Below, piece after piece: positions 8,778-16,380 of a DNA stretch of 16,471 nt. The notes beneath the pieces are model-generated. The model did not search any database, was not told the origin of the DNA, and worked only from the letters and a program-made list of their open reading frames with translations. Origin of the DNA: Tritrichomonas foetus (Eukaryota; Parabasalia; Tritrichomonadida; Tritrichomonadidae); assembly GCA_001839685.1 (NCBI GenBank), contig MLAK01000981.1:14486-30956 (forward strand), in the 5' to 3' direction. The position numbers and the translations under genes were made by a program. Numbering within the stretch: the first letter of the stretch is position 1; every line of letters starts with the position of its first letter.

Positions 8778-9794
8778 AAACTTGCACCTATCAATTGTAT
8801 GGGTGTTTGATTCCTCTCAATATTTGATTGATGTTCAGTGAATTCTGAATTTCTTTTTTTCAATACTGTTTTTCAGAATTAACTCTTCGGAGAAATTGAA
8901 TGAAGTAACTCACAATTTATAAATCATTTTCAATGAATCACAATATTGATATGAGTTTTTTCTGGCATGAGATCACGTAAATAATATTAATTTTGAATTT
9001 TGATATATGGAGATAAACAACTGTGGGAAATTCATAAATCTTTGAAATCACACGAAATATTTGAAATACCTTTTAAAAAATTCTGTACTTTCGATTTTTT
9101 TTTTTTTATGATTGAAAACAGAATAGGTGTCCAATCTTACATGAGATATAAATCTAATATATAGGGAAATTAAGGTTAGAATATTTAGAAAAATAATCTA
9201 TTTGCATAATAACTTCCTAAATTCACGACCAAGCAGCAAAAATAATATTATTTCAAGATATGGAAATTTGAGTCATTTCACAAATTAACAATAGATTTCT
9301 ATTATCATCCTTGAAATTTTTGATGATTGTAGAAATAATCTTTTTCGATATTTTAGATGAGCTAAAGCAATATTGAATGATGTAGACTGATTTTCTCATA
9401 AATGTCATAAACATCCACTTTTTAAATACTATTTCGCCAATGATTTTAATAAAATGAATATTTGGAGAAAAACGACTAGATATTGGAAAATAATTCTTTT
9501 TAGTTCAACTAAATTATATTATAATATAGCATGAATTCTTTTAGATATATCTTCACAAAATATTTTTACAAATGCTTTTATCTGATGAGATGAGCTTTCT
9601 TTTTTCTACACATCAAGATAATCAAATTTGACATCAATAGAATTTTCAAACTTCAATATCTGATTATTTTTGGGTATTTTTTCAATTTTTATAGATAGAA
9701 TACTTACAAAAATATTACACCAACTTATAACATATCTCAGAAACAAATTAGCAACAATAGGTTTCTGATGTCTTAATACCAAAAAAAAGTATGA
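8778..9794. other. Long AT-rich intergenic region
   Basis: About 1 kb between divergent genes (kinase on minus, helical protein on plus). No reading frame of note, RNA gene or clear repeat. It contains T and A runs near 9097-9108 and 9780-9788. It probably carries promoters for both flanking genes. Confidence 0.55.
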
Positions 9795-9820
9795 TTAACG
9801 GTCGTTTTATTTCACTTTAA
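9795..9820 (+). promoter_or_regulatory. Myb-like element followed by an initiator-like motif
   Basis: TTAACGGTCGTT (9795-9806) contains TAACGG, the classical Myb recognition core, and an inverted AACG/CGTT pair. TCACTTTAA follows at 9812. The octamer ACGGTCGT recurs at 13326-13333 upstream of another gene. Myb-type factors are known promoter regulators in Trichomonas vaginalis; binding here is inferred. Confidence 0.35.
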
Positions 9821-9935
9821 CTTTTATTTTACTCCATTCTTCAGAATAGTTTATTTTTCAGGTATACATTGACATGAAAAATAAGGTTTTAAATTTTATT
9901 TGGATAAATTCGAATTCTCTAATCTGACATTGTTT

Positions 9936-9944
9936 TCACTTTTC
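9936..9944 (+). promoter_or_regulatory. Candidate initiator (Inr) of the 702-codon gene
   Basis: TCACTTTTC fits TCA(C/T)(A/T), with start A at 9938, exactly 14 bases before an ATG at 9952. That ATG is in frame with the long downstream reading frame but is separated from it by a TGA at 9961-9963. Confidence 0.5.
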
Positions 9945-9975
9945 TTAAAAAATGCCAGAATGAAATGTCACTTAT

Positions 9976-12084
9976 GTGAAAAAAATATCCAAAAAGTTTG
10001 TTGCTTACTCATTTGGCTTGATTACCAATCTAATGGATTTAGTTCATGGAATTAATTTCCTTGAGCAGAATTGGGAAGCCTTAATGACAAATGACGAAAT
10101 GAGGGCTTTAGTTAATTCTTCGTTTGATAATATATTTGATCAATATTCGAAACTTCAAAATCAATTTGACAATGTCTTTGAATGTTTGATCAATGAATGT
10201 CAAAACGAAGAATCTTTTAATCAAATTTCAAAAAAAGTTGAATTTTCAGCCCAAAAAATAGAAAATGAACATGAAAAAATTAATGATTTAAATAATTCTG
10301 TCAAAAACCTCCTTTCCACAGAAAATGATGAACAAAAAGTCACTTATCAACAATTAAAATATATTGAAAGAGTTGAGAAATTGTTTAATGAATTAATTCC
10401 CTTTATGAAAAATATAAATTTTGATAAAATAGTTTTAAATGAATATCAAATTAAAAAAACTGTCGATTATTTTGAATTTTTTTGTGAGATTTTTACCGAT
10501 CTTCAAGAAGCACTTCCTTATGAAACAGAATTATATCAATATAATTTTGGAATTTTTTTCCGCCGATTAAATAAGCTTTTCAAACAACAAATTTTCGAAG
10601 GTATCTTCGATAACAAAACAAAATACTATTTTGATAATTTGAAAAAATATATGAAAAGAAGTGCTAGTGTGTGGAATTGCTTTAAAGATGATGTGATTAA
10701 AAAAGCTGCCAAATATTCGATTTCCATGATTTTATCAAATTCAAAAAATCAATCACAATCATTCAAAGCGCTTAAGAAACATTTGGTGAATTCACATCAA
10801 GAATTTGATTTTTATCATCAAGAAGTACAAAAAATTTTAAGAGATTCAAATGAATACAAAGATTTAACTTTTTATTCCGAATGTCAAAATGATTGGCCAT
10901 TTGCGCTCAAAATTCTTTATTTTGTTTGGTCTTTCCCTTTAAATCAAAGAATCGTTTTTGAATTAGAAAAGTTGTTTAATCATGAAAAAAATATTTCTTT
11001 TCAATTTTATGAACAATTATTAAAGCTGTTTCAAGAAATCTTGGAAAACAACACTCCACAAAAACAAAATAATGATCCTATTTTTTGGTGCTTTTTATAT
11101 CGAATGTCCTGCTGGTATTTCATTACTACACCAAATGACATGGAAAATACACATGATCGAATACAAATCATTTCTATTTTAATTGACATTTCACGTCGAA
11201 AATCCAAAGAACTTTTCTCAAATTTCTTTGAGCCAAAAAGATCTTTTATTCCCTTCAGCTTTTTCACGAAATCACTGAAAGAACAATTTTTGAATCTTAT
11301 ATCAAGCATAAAAAATAATATAAAAGAAGTAAAAAATTATCGAAAAATCCTCAACTTTTATCAACAAAATCTAGCTCCACTCTCACTTCCAATATATTTA
11401 ATGTATCATTATAATACAAAAACAATTAATAACGATACAAGTGCCAATAATAATAACTTAAATACTAAGAGTCATCATCATAATAGTAAAACACAAAGAA
11501 CTCTAAATCAATTTAAAGAGTATATATTTAATAATGAATGGTTTAGTACATTTAATATTAAAATTGTATGTGAATTTACCAGTTGGGAGAAAATCACTGA
11601 ATGGAATCTATCCGAACATTATATGCTTGCTTTTTTAATAAACATGTTGTTTCTTTTTGGCCATGAAAGTGAATTTGTTAGCCTCATTTCGTCATCACTT
11701 GAAAGAATTATTCGAAAAAGCACCTATTTTCGGAATTCTCAATTAATTTTATCAATAAGATCTCTCTCAGCCCTTCAAAATGTGAATGAAGAATTAATTC
11801 TTGAAAATTTTCAAAGTTTCTATAGTAACTCCATTTTATTTCTTCAAAATGAATGTGTAACAATTCAAGATATGATTGAAACTGCCAACCAAAGGTATTT
11901 CATCAGTGTTGAAGAAGAAAAACAAAAAGTCTTATGTCGTTTTGTTAATCTTATAATTTCAATTCTTTCAAATCGGTACAAAATTTTTTCAAAATTTGTT
12001 TCTAAAAAAGATCCAAATCTTGTTGGTGAAGGGAATCTTTTACCAGATTCAGATTCATTTGAAAGTAAACTCAAAAATCCATAA
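9976..12084 (+). CDS. Large all-helical protein of unknown function, 5' end uncertain
   Basis: The open frame from 9976 is 702 codons, but its first codon is GTG, an unlikely start in a nuclear eukaryotic gene. The first in-frame ATG is at 10033 (codon 20), giving 683 residues from MDLVHGINF. An in-frame ATG at 9952 with a well-placed initiator is cut off by TGA at 9961-9963. A third ATG at 9960 opens MKCHLCEK in another frame and would join the long frame if one A were removed from the run at 9979-9985. The protein is rich in Asn, Phe, Lys and Gln and predicted helical throughout. It has a coiled-coil-like section at about residues 60-125, an Asn/His-rich low-complexity insert around 490-512, no signal peptide and no clear membrane span. 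I recognise no domain; helical-array proteins such as vesicle-tether subunits look similar, but that is only a shape resemblance. The stop TAA is part of TAAAATA. Confidence 0.75.
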   Translation: MKKISKKFVAYSFGLITNLMDLVHGINFLEQNWEALMTNDEMRALVNSSFDNIFDQYSKLQNQFDNVFECLINECQNEESFNQISKKVEFSAQKIENEHEKINDLNNSVKNLLSTENDEQKVTYQQLKYIERVEKLFNELIPFMKNINFDKIVLNEYQIKKTVDYFEFFCEIFTDLQEALPYETELYQYNFGIFFRRLNKLFKQQIFEGIFDNKTKYYFDNLKKYMKRSASVWNCFKDDVIKKAAKYSISMILSNSKNQSQSFKALKKHLVNSHQEFDFYHQEVQKILRDSNEYKDLTFYSECQNDWPFALKILYFVWSFPLNQRIVFELEKLFNHEKNISFQFYEQLLKLFQEILENNTPQKQNNDPIFWCFLYRMSCWYFITTPNDMENTHDRIQIISILIDISRRKSKELFSNFFEPKRSFIPFSFFTKSLKEQFLNLISSIKNNIKEVKNYRKILNFYQQNLAPLSLPIYLMYHYNTKTINNDTSANNNNLNTKSHHHNSKTQRTLNQFKEYIFNNEWFSTFNIKIVCEFTSWEKITEWNLSEHYMLAFLINMLFLFGHESEFVSLISSSLERIIRKSTYFRNSQLILSIRSLSALQNVNEELILENFQSFYSNSILFLQNECVTIQDMIETANQRYFISVEEEKQKVLCRFVNLIISILSNRYKIFSKFVSKKDPNLVGEGNLLPDSDSFESKLKNP

Positions 12085-12404
12085 AATATTTCCATTTTTA
12101 CCAATTCTGCTTCTTTTTTTTACTCCCAATGTGTAAATGCAATCTTCAGATATAGATAAATAAAAACTCCTTCATACCTTTGATATATGTTGAATTTTAA
12201 TCTTTTTATAAATCCTTTGTATTAAAACACATGAATGATTCATGTAATATTAAATTATTTGGAGTTAATCGCCAATCTATATTCGTTCTTTCGATATAAC
12301 TAAAATAGAAAAATAAATCAATACTATTTTTCAAATTAGCTATATTGTAATCATGAGCATTTCGTTGTTTCTATTCTAACAAAACAAAATCACATTTTCA
12401 CAAA
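12085..12404. other. AT-rich intergenic region before a micro-ORF
   Basis: Between the helical-protein gene and the Rab gene. AT-rich and without a long frame. An initiator-like TCACA at 12398-12402 lies directly before the ATG of the 25-codon frame listed next. Confidence 0.5.
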
Positions 12405-12482
12405 ATGGCATTAACTCCATTTGAAGTTAATTATGACAATTTTGATGATAAAATCGCAATTCTCAACACAAAAATAAAGTAA
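12405..12482 (+). pseudogene. 25-codon frame with promoter-like start, possible truncated gene head
   Basis: The ATG follows TCACAAA, an initiator-like context. It encodes MALTPFEVNYDNFDDKIAIL and a few more residues before TAA, four bases from the Rab stop codon on the other strand. The peptide reads like the start of a soluble protein rather than translated AT-rich noise. It could be a gene beginning left by truncation, a true microprotein, or chance. Confidence 0.25.
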
Positions 12483-12485
12483 AAA

Positions 12486-13064
12486 TCAACAGCAATTTTT
12501 TGGCTCCTCAGAAGAAGCAAGTTTTGCTTCCTCAAGAGCCTGAGCGTGCGCAACATAATTTTCTGCCACGTATTCAAAAAGTTGTTGAATTTGTTCACCA
12601 GTTACTGCCGATGTAAAGAAAAATGGATATTTATTATCGGTGCAGAACTTTTTGACAACATTAACTTCAACTGCTCTTTCCGGAATATCAAATTTATTTC
12701 CAACAATGACGACTGGAACTGGATGGTCGGCTTGAGATTTGAGTAGGTCGATCCACTCTGGCACGCTGTCGAACGATCTTTGGTCGCTAAATGAAAATAC
12801 GACGATTGCGCAAATAGCCTGCTTGAAGTAAAGAGGAACAATGCTACGATAAATTTCCTGGCCAGCTGTGTCCCAAATATGAAATTTCACTTGAGTTTCA
12901 TTGACGTTGATTGAAATCGGACGAACGCCAGCTCCGATTGTGGGCGCGGGTGAAGCGTCAAAGACACCGGTTGTAACGCGAACGATAATTGAGGTTTTTC
13001 CGACTCCAGAGTCGCCAATGAAGATGACTCTAGGGATTGACTTATCGATTAATCGAGATTGCAT
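12486..13064 (-). CDS. Rab family small GTPase, Rab5-like
   Basis: A 192-residue Rab GTPase that cycles between GTP- and GDP-bound forms to direct membrane traffic. Motifs: P-loop GDSGVGKT (17-24), switch I Thr42 in APTIGAG, WDTAGQE (64-70, with catalytic Gln69), NKFD (123-126), TSA (151-153) and a C-terminal CC (191-192) for double geranylgeranylation. PTIGAG resembles the Rab5-group switch I (TIGAAF). After GQE the usual Arg is Ile (GQEIYRS), so the effector surface is divergent. The open frame continues 62 codons upstream to 13250, but that extension is Phe/Ile/Asn-rich AT noise. The conserved N-terminus begins at MQSRLIDKSIPRVIFIGD (ATG at 13064), and an initiator-like TCATTATT (13107 down to 13100) lies about 41 bases upstream inside the extension. 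GC content is higher than in the flanking DNA. Confidence 0.95.
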   Translation of the reverse strand: MQSRLIDKSIPRVIFIGDSGVGKTSIIVRVTTGVFDASPAPTIGAGVRPISINVNETQVKFHIWDTAGQEIYRSIVPLYFKQAICAIVVFSFSDQRSFDSVPEWIDLLKSQADHPVPVVIVGNKFDIPERAVEVNVVKKFCTDNKYPFFFTSAVTGEQIQQLFEYVAENYVAHAQALEEAKLASSEEPKNCC

Positions 13065-13325
13065 TTTTTCTTTCTTTTCGAGAAACCAGATAAAAATTGA
13101 ATAATGAAAGATGTAACATTGAATAAATTGAATAAAGCTATAATTGAATATTTGAAAAAGATGAAAGAATTGAAGTGAATTGAATTTAATTTTACGATTA
13201 TCAAAGCTTATTGATAGGTTGTATGAGAAAAGCCTCTCGTGTTTCTTCATAAAATGATATTTGCCATTATTTCAAATTACTAAGAAAGAAATAAAACAAT
13301 TCAATATTTTGAAATTAAATGTTAA

Positions 13326-13333
13326 ACGGTCGT
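13326..13333 (+). promoter_or_regulatory. Second copy of the Myb-like ACGGTCGT octamer
   Basis: ACGGTCGT here is identical to 9798-9805. It lies 107 bases before the preferred ATG of the tail-anchored protein and inside the rejected extension of that frame, which argues that the extension is promoter DNA. Confidence 0.3.
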
Positions 13334-13416
13334 CCTATTCAAATCACATGGATTTCAATATATAGAAATAACTTTTTCATAAAATACGGTCAAATAATAA
13401 TAGAAAAAGTTATCAA

Positions 13417-13424
13417 TCATTATT
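13417..13424 (+). promoter_or_regulatory. Candidate initiator (Inr) of the tail-anchored protein gene
   Basis: TCATTATT fits TCA(C/T)(A/T), with start A at 13419, 14 bases before the ATG at 13433. This is the same spacing as at 9938/9952. It decides the start chosen for the next gene. Confidence 0.45.
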
Positions 13425-13432
13425 TGGAGAAT

Positions 13433-13906
13433 ATGATCAACGAAAAAGCAATTATTAATCAGTTTAATACAATTTTTCATCAAGAAAATATGGCCAACAA
13501 CCTTCAAGAATGTGTTGAAAAAGTAAATGACTGGGTGAAAAAAGAAAAAGGAATGGCCGAAATAAATCGTAAAATTGAAGAAGTGAAAAACGTCAAATTA
13601 GAACTGGAAAATGAAGTGAACTCACTTTCTGAATCTAATCCGGTGGTTTGCAGAGAAATCAAAGAAATAATCAAATCACATGAAAAAACCCAAACAGAAA
13701 GCAGTGTTTTTCCCAATGAAGTGTTTGAAGTGATTTCTGAAGATGAAACAGATAAAAAACTTTGTTTTCATAGAAAAAAACTGTCTTTTCTTCGAATTGT
13801 GAAAAGAATTCTTTTGTTTGTTTTTCTCTTCAGAGTTTTATATTCATTGTATTCCATGGGAATGATGTACTATGACTTTCATTACAATTATCAATCAGAA
13901 GACTGA
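13433..13906 (+). CDS. Small coiled-coil, probably tail-anchored membrane protein
   Basis: A 157-residue protein from the ATG at 13433, chosen for the initiator 14 bases upstream. The frame is open back to an ATG at 13319, but that part overlaps the Myb-like octamer. A third ATG lies at 13490. Residues 20-80 are charged and helical with coiled-coil character (CVEKVNDWVKKEKG, KIEEVKNVKLELENEVNSL). A basic patch (HRKK) precedes a single hydrophobic segment at about 126-147 (ILLFVFLFRVLYSLYSMGMMYY), leaving only some 10 residues at the end. With no N-terminal signal, this is the layout of a tail-anchored protein facing the cytosol, as in SNAREs and tethers. I see no SNARE zero-layer pattern that would allow that name. 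Family unknown. Confidence 0.7.
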   Translation: MINEKAIINQFNTIFHQENMANNLQECVEKVNDWVKKEKGMAEINRKIEEVKNVKLELENEVNSLSESNPVVCREIKEIIKSHEKTQTESSVFPNEVFEVISEDETDKKLCFHRKKLSFLRIVKRILLFVFLFRVLYSLYSMGMMYYDFHYNYQSED

Positions 13907-14293
13907 AATCAAAGAAGCGAATCAAAAAAAAAAAAAAACGGTTTGTGAATTCATGTTTCCTTATTGAATAAAAATGCGCCATTTTTACAGCCTCAGAAGA
14001 TTATGAATGGAATTTAGAATGAACTTTTGAATGAAGTTTCTTTCATCAAGAAGATTTGCCACAATTTTCGTAAAGTGTGACCATTTTTACGATAAAACTT
14101 TTACCGTGAACATTTGATGTCAAATGAAAGATCAAATTAACAAAAAGTGATCAAAGAAACTTCATCTTGAAACATTATAAAGGTATTCATCAAGAAAATT
14201 AAAGGTGAATTATTTGAAGTGTTTGTTTAATAAATTGACCTTTTGTGAATATTGGCATATTTTTTATAATTATTTTCTCTTTGAAATCAAGAT
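13907..14293. other. Intergenic region with an imperfect hairpin
   Basis: No gene. It contains a run of 14 A's near 13926-13939. The element TTCATCAAGAA recurs here at about 14042 and again (as TTCATCAAGAA) at about 14184. A 17-base inverted repeat with one mismatch (14031-14047 and 14149-14165, loop about 100 bases) is described among the findings. No initiator-like motif sits next to the following ATG. Confidence 0.5.
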
Positions 14294-14665
14294 ATGCAGG
14301 AAAGTCTGGACGAAATTGAATCTCTTCGACGTCTTCTTATGGCTGAAGAACAAAGAGAGGCAATGCTGCTCAATGATTTGAGGCAATCTGATCTTGAATT
14401 AGAGAGCGTGAAAGAGAGCGCGGCACTTTTCAAAGAGATCAAAAAATTTCAAGACACGTCACGAATTAATGCTAGTTTCATACTCTCTGAAAACATCCCT
14501 ATTCCGGAGGATTTAAGGAAACTGCTTGTGAGGGAGGAATCACTGACTCAACAATTGGAGTTCTATAGCCAGAAGAAAAAGGACATAAAAAGCATCATAG
14601 TTGGAAATGACGAAGCTAGTGATATTGTAATTGAACGATTTATCGCTGATGTCGCAAAAGAATAG
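14294..14665 (+). CDS. Small coiled-coil protein of unknown function
   Basis: A 123-residue, soluble, acidic, helical protein. Residues 1-55 show heptad-like spacing of Leu and Glu (IESLRRLLMAEEQREAMLLNDL). A short Ile/Pro break follows at 65-75 (LSENIPIPEDL), then a second helix (LLVREESLTQQLEFYSQKKKD) and a C-terminal helical end (SDIVIERFIADVAKE). Codon use is balanced and less AT-rich than the flanks, which supports a real gene despite the small size. No recognisable domain. Compact helix-break-helix proteins of this kind are often subunits of larger assemblies, but nothing here says which. Confidence 0.7.
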   Translation: MQESLDEIESLRRLLMAEEQREAMLLNDLRQSDLELESVKESAALFKEIKKFQDTSRINASFILSENIPIPEDLRKLLVREESLTQQLEFYSQKKKDIKSIIVGNDEASDIVIERFIADVAKE

Positions 14666-14711
14666 ATTTTTCAGATACTTGTTTTTAACTTTCAAATAGA
14701 CATATTATTTT

Positions 14712-14813
14712 CATATCAAGCAAATTTATAGCAAGAAATTCATATCAAGCAAATTCATAACAAGAAATTCATATCAAGCAAATTCATAACAAGAAATTCA
14801 TAGCAAACAAATT
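14712..14813. repeat. 29-bp tandem repeat, about 3.5 copies
   Basis: Units at 14712-14740, 14741-14769 and 14770-14798, then a partial unit to 14813. The second and third are identical (CATATCAAGCAAATTCATAACAAGAAATT split into two related halves of 15 and 14 bases). It starts 46 bases after the small coiled-coil gene. Confidence 0.9.
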
Positions 14814-14923
14814 AATTGATTATTTTGGATCAAAAGGTGTACCAAAATCTGATGGAAAAACAAAAAATGCTTCTGAATGAAACAGCACGGAAAATTTGTC
14901 GGTAATCATTTCCTTCATCAGAA

Positions 14924-15415
14924 TTAAAAATCATTTTTCAGACTGGATGAAATTGATGTTGAATAAGATGATGATGATTCATATCCCTTCTTGTGTTTGA
15001 ACTGAGTAGGCGGAGAATATCTATTAAGTGAAGCTCTGCTTTTCGTTAATCCTGTCATATGTTTAGCACTATCTGCAACAGTAGCTGCACCTGCCTCAAC
15101 TGCTTGTGGATTTTCAACGTCATCTAAAGAGCTGACTTTGCTCTTGTCTTTCTTGATGACAAAGATGTAAAACAAAAAAACAAGAATAACTATAATTGCA
15201 ATGACTGCAACACTGATACCGACAAGTAGAGCAGAATTACCACCACTTTGATATTTGTAATGTTCAGTTTTTGTCACTTTAATGTCTGATTCTGAAGTAT
15301 ATAAATCATATAAATTGGAATCACAACAATATTTGCTTTTCAAATAATATAAATTATCAGCTTCTATCTTTTGATTCTTTCTTACTTTTGATTCTTTCTT
15401 ACTTTTGATTCTTTC
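14924..15415 (-). pseudogene. 5'-truncated single-pass surface protein (membrane anchor and cytoplasmic tail only)
   Basis: The minus-strand frame is open from just inside an in-frame stop (15416-15418) to the stop at 14924. It has no ATG before the membrane segment: the first methionine is in the tail (residue 95 counted from the TTG at 15343). It encodes a short polar stretch, then a strong transmembrane helix (LLVGISVAVIAIIVILVFLF) and the basic stop-transfer IKKDKSK. A tail of about 75 residues, rich in Ser, Lys and Tyr, follows. This is the C-terminal layout of trichomonad type I surface proteins such as BspA-like or adhesin-like families, but the ectodomain and signal peptide are absent. 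The frame is cut off inside a 17-bp minisatellite. Truncation, pseudogenisation or misassembly are all possible. An upstream exon is unlikely, since no splice consensus is visible. Confidence 0.6.
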
Positions 15416-15504
15416 TTACTTTTGATTCTTTCTTACTTTTGATTCTTTCTTACTTTTGATTCTTTCTTGCTTTTGATTCTTTCTTGCTTTTGATTCTTTT
15501 TAAC
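15369..15504. repeat. 17-bp tandem repeat, 8 copies
   Basis: Eight consecutive units of TTTTGATTCTTTCTTAC. The first five (15369-15453) are identical. Units six and seven end in TTGC, and unit eight is degenerate (TTTTTAAC). A 17-base period shifts the reading frame at each unit and yields a stop on the minus strand, so it cannot be coding there. Confidence 0.95.
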
Positions 15505-15624
15505 ATTTAATTACTTCTGAAATTTTCCTTATTGAAACCTTTTCCGTTATGAGGTTGTTAGAAATGTGATGATAATATTCGTGAGTAGCACATAATATAG
15601 CAAAATCAACATCTTATTCTTTAT

Positions 15625-15678
15625 CAACTTACAATTATCAATCAATTTATAATTCTCAATCAACTTATAATTATCAGC
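15625..15678. repeat. 18-bp tandem repeat, 3 copies
   Basis: CAACTTACAATTATCAAT (15625-15642), CAATTTATAATTCTCAAT (15643-15660) and CAACTTATAATTATCAGC (15661-15678). The copies are diverged but in register. They lie upstream of the next gene. Confidence 0.75.
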
Positions 15679-15736
15679 ATTCTGTAGATGAATTCATGTT
15701 CCTCACAATGATGACATTTGATGTAAAAAAATTATT

Positions 15737-16183
15737 ATGAAAAGCTTACCACAATTTACTCCACCAACAACTACAACTACTGCTGAAAACGTAGACCTTG
15801 ATGTACAACCTCACGATAAATTAGAAGAAATAGAAAAAGCAATGGAACGAAAATTAGCCAAGAAAACAAGCGAAATCAATAATATGATAGATAAAGATAT
15901 CGACTTAAACACTATCTACGTTTCGGCAATCGACATCGCCCTTTCACAGACAGCTGACTATTTCATTTCTGTCAAGAGTGAAGAAAATGAAAAAGAGCGC
16001 GCTCGCCAGGCACAATTCGTGATACAGAAACCGCCAAAAGTGGTAGTTCCTTCAGAAAAAGCCACAAATGAAATAAAATATTCACTCAAACTCGGGCGCG
16101 AAGGCCAGGCCCGCGAAATGAAAAGAATTAAAGAAGAAACCGAGAAAATGGAAGAATTGAAAAAGAAGCTTGGCAAAATATAA
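15737..16183 (+). CDS. Small charged helical protein of unknown function
   Basis: A 148-residue protein. The N-terminus has a Pro/Thr stretch (PPTTTTT, 9-15). Residues 28-60 are helical and charged (KLEEIEKAMERKLAKKTSEINNMID), 60-80 are more ordered (LNTIYVSAIDIALSQTADYF), and the end is a long Lys/Glu helix (REMKRIKEETEKMEELKKKL). No signal peptide or membrane span. An initiator-like TCACA at 15703-15707 lies about 30 bases upstream, with out-of-frame ATGs between them. GC content rises inside the frame, and the stop TAA is part of TAAAAACG. No known domain recognised. Confidence 0.72.
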   Translation: MKSLPQFTPPTTTTTAENVDLDVQPHDKLEEIEKAMERKLAKKTSEINNMIDKDIDLNTIYVSAIDIALSQTADYFISVKSEENEKERARQAQFVIQKPPKVVVPSEKATNEIKYSLKLGREGQAREMKRIKEETEKMEELKKKLGKI

Positions 16184-16380
16184 AAACGCAAATAATGTAT
16201 TTGATGGAATTGATCCTATTTGTTATTTACAGCAATAAAAATGTAAGTTTGTCTCATTTTTATGTTCTCTTTCTGTTTCCCTGCATGAATCAGTTTTTTT
16301 CTATGCAAAAACATCACTGATATTCAAAAGAATATTCAGTCAAAGGCTTTGATGGAAATTGGCAGACAGATACAGGAATG

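Noticed and set aside
11031..12104. Minus-strand frames inside and over the end of the 702-codon gene
   Set aside because: Antisense shadows with no motif or start context.
13065..13250. 62-codon N-terminal extension of the Rab GTPase
   Set aside because: It is Phe/Ile/Asn-rich as expected for translated AT-rich DNA, no Rab has such a segment, it contains an initiator-like motif, and the conserved Rab start lies at 13064.
13319..13432. Upstream start of the tail-anchored protein
   Set aside because: It overlaps the Myb-like octamer and the initiator-like TCATTATT, and its composition is that of intergenic DNA.
15369..15504. CRISPR-like array
   Set aside because: The 17-bp units are directly adjacent without spacers, so this is a simple minisatellite.
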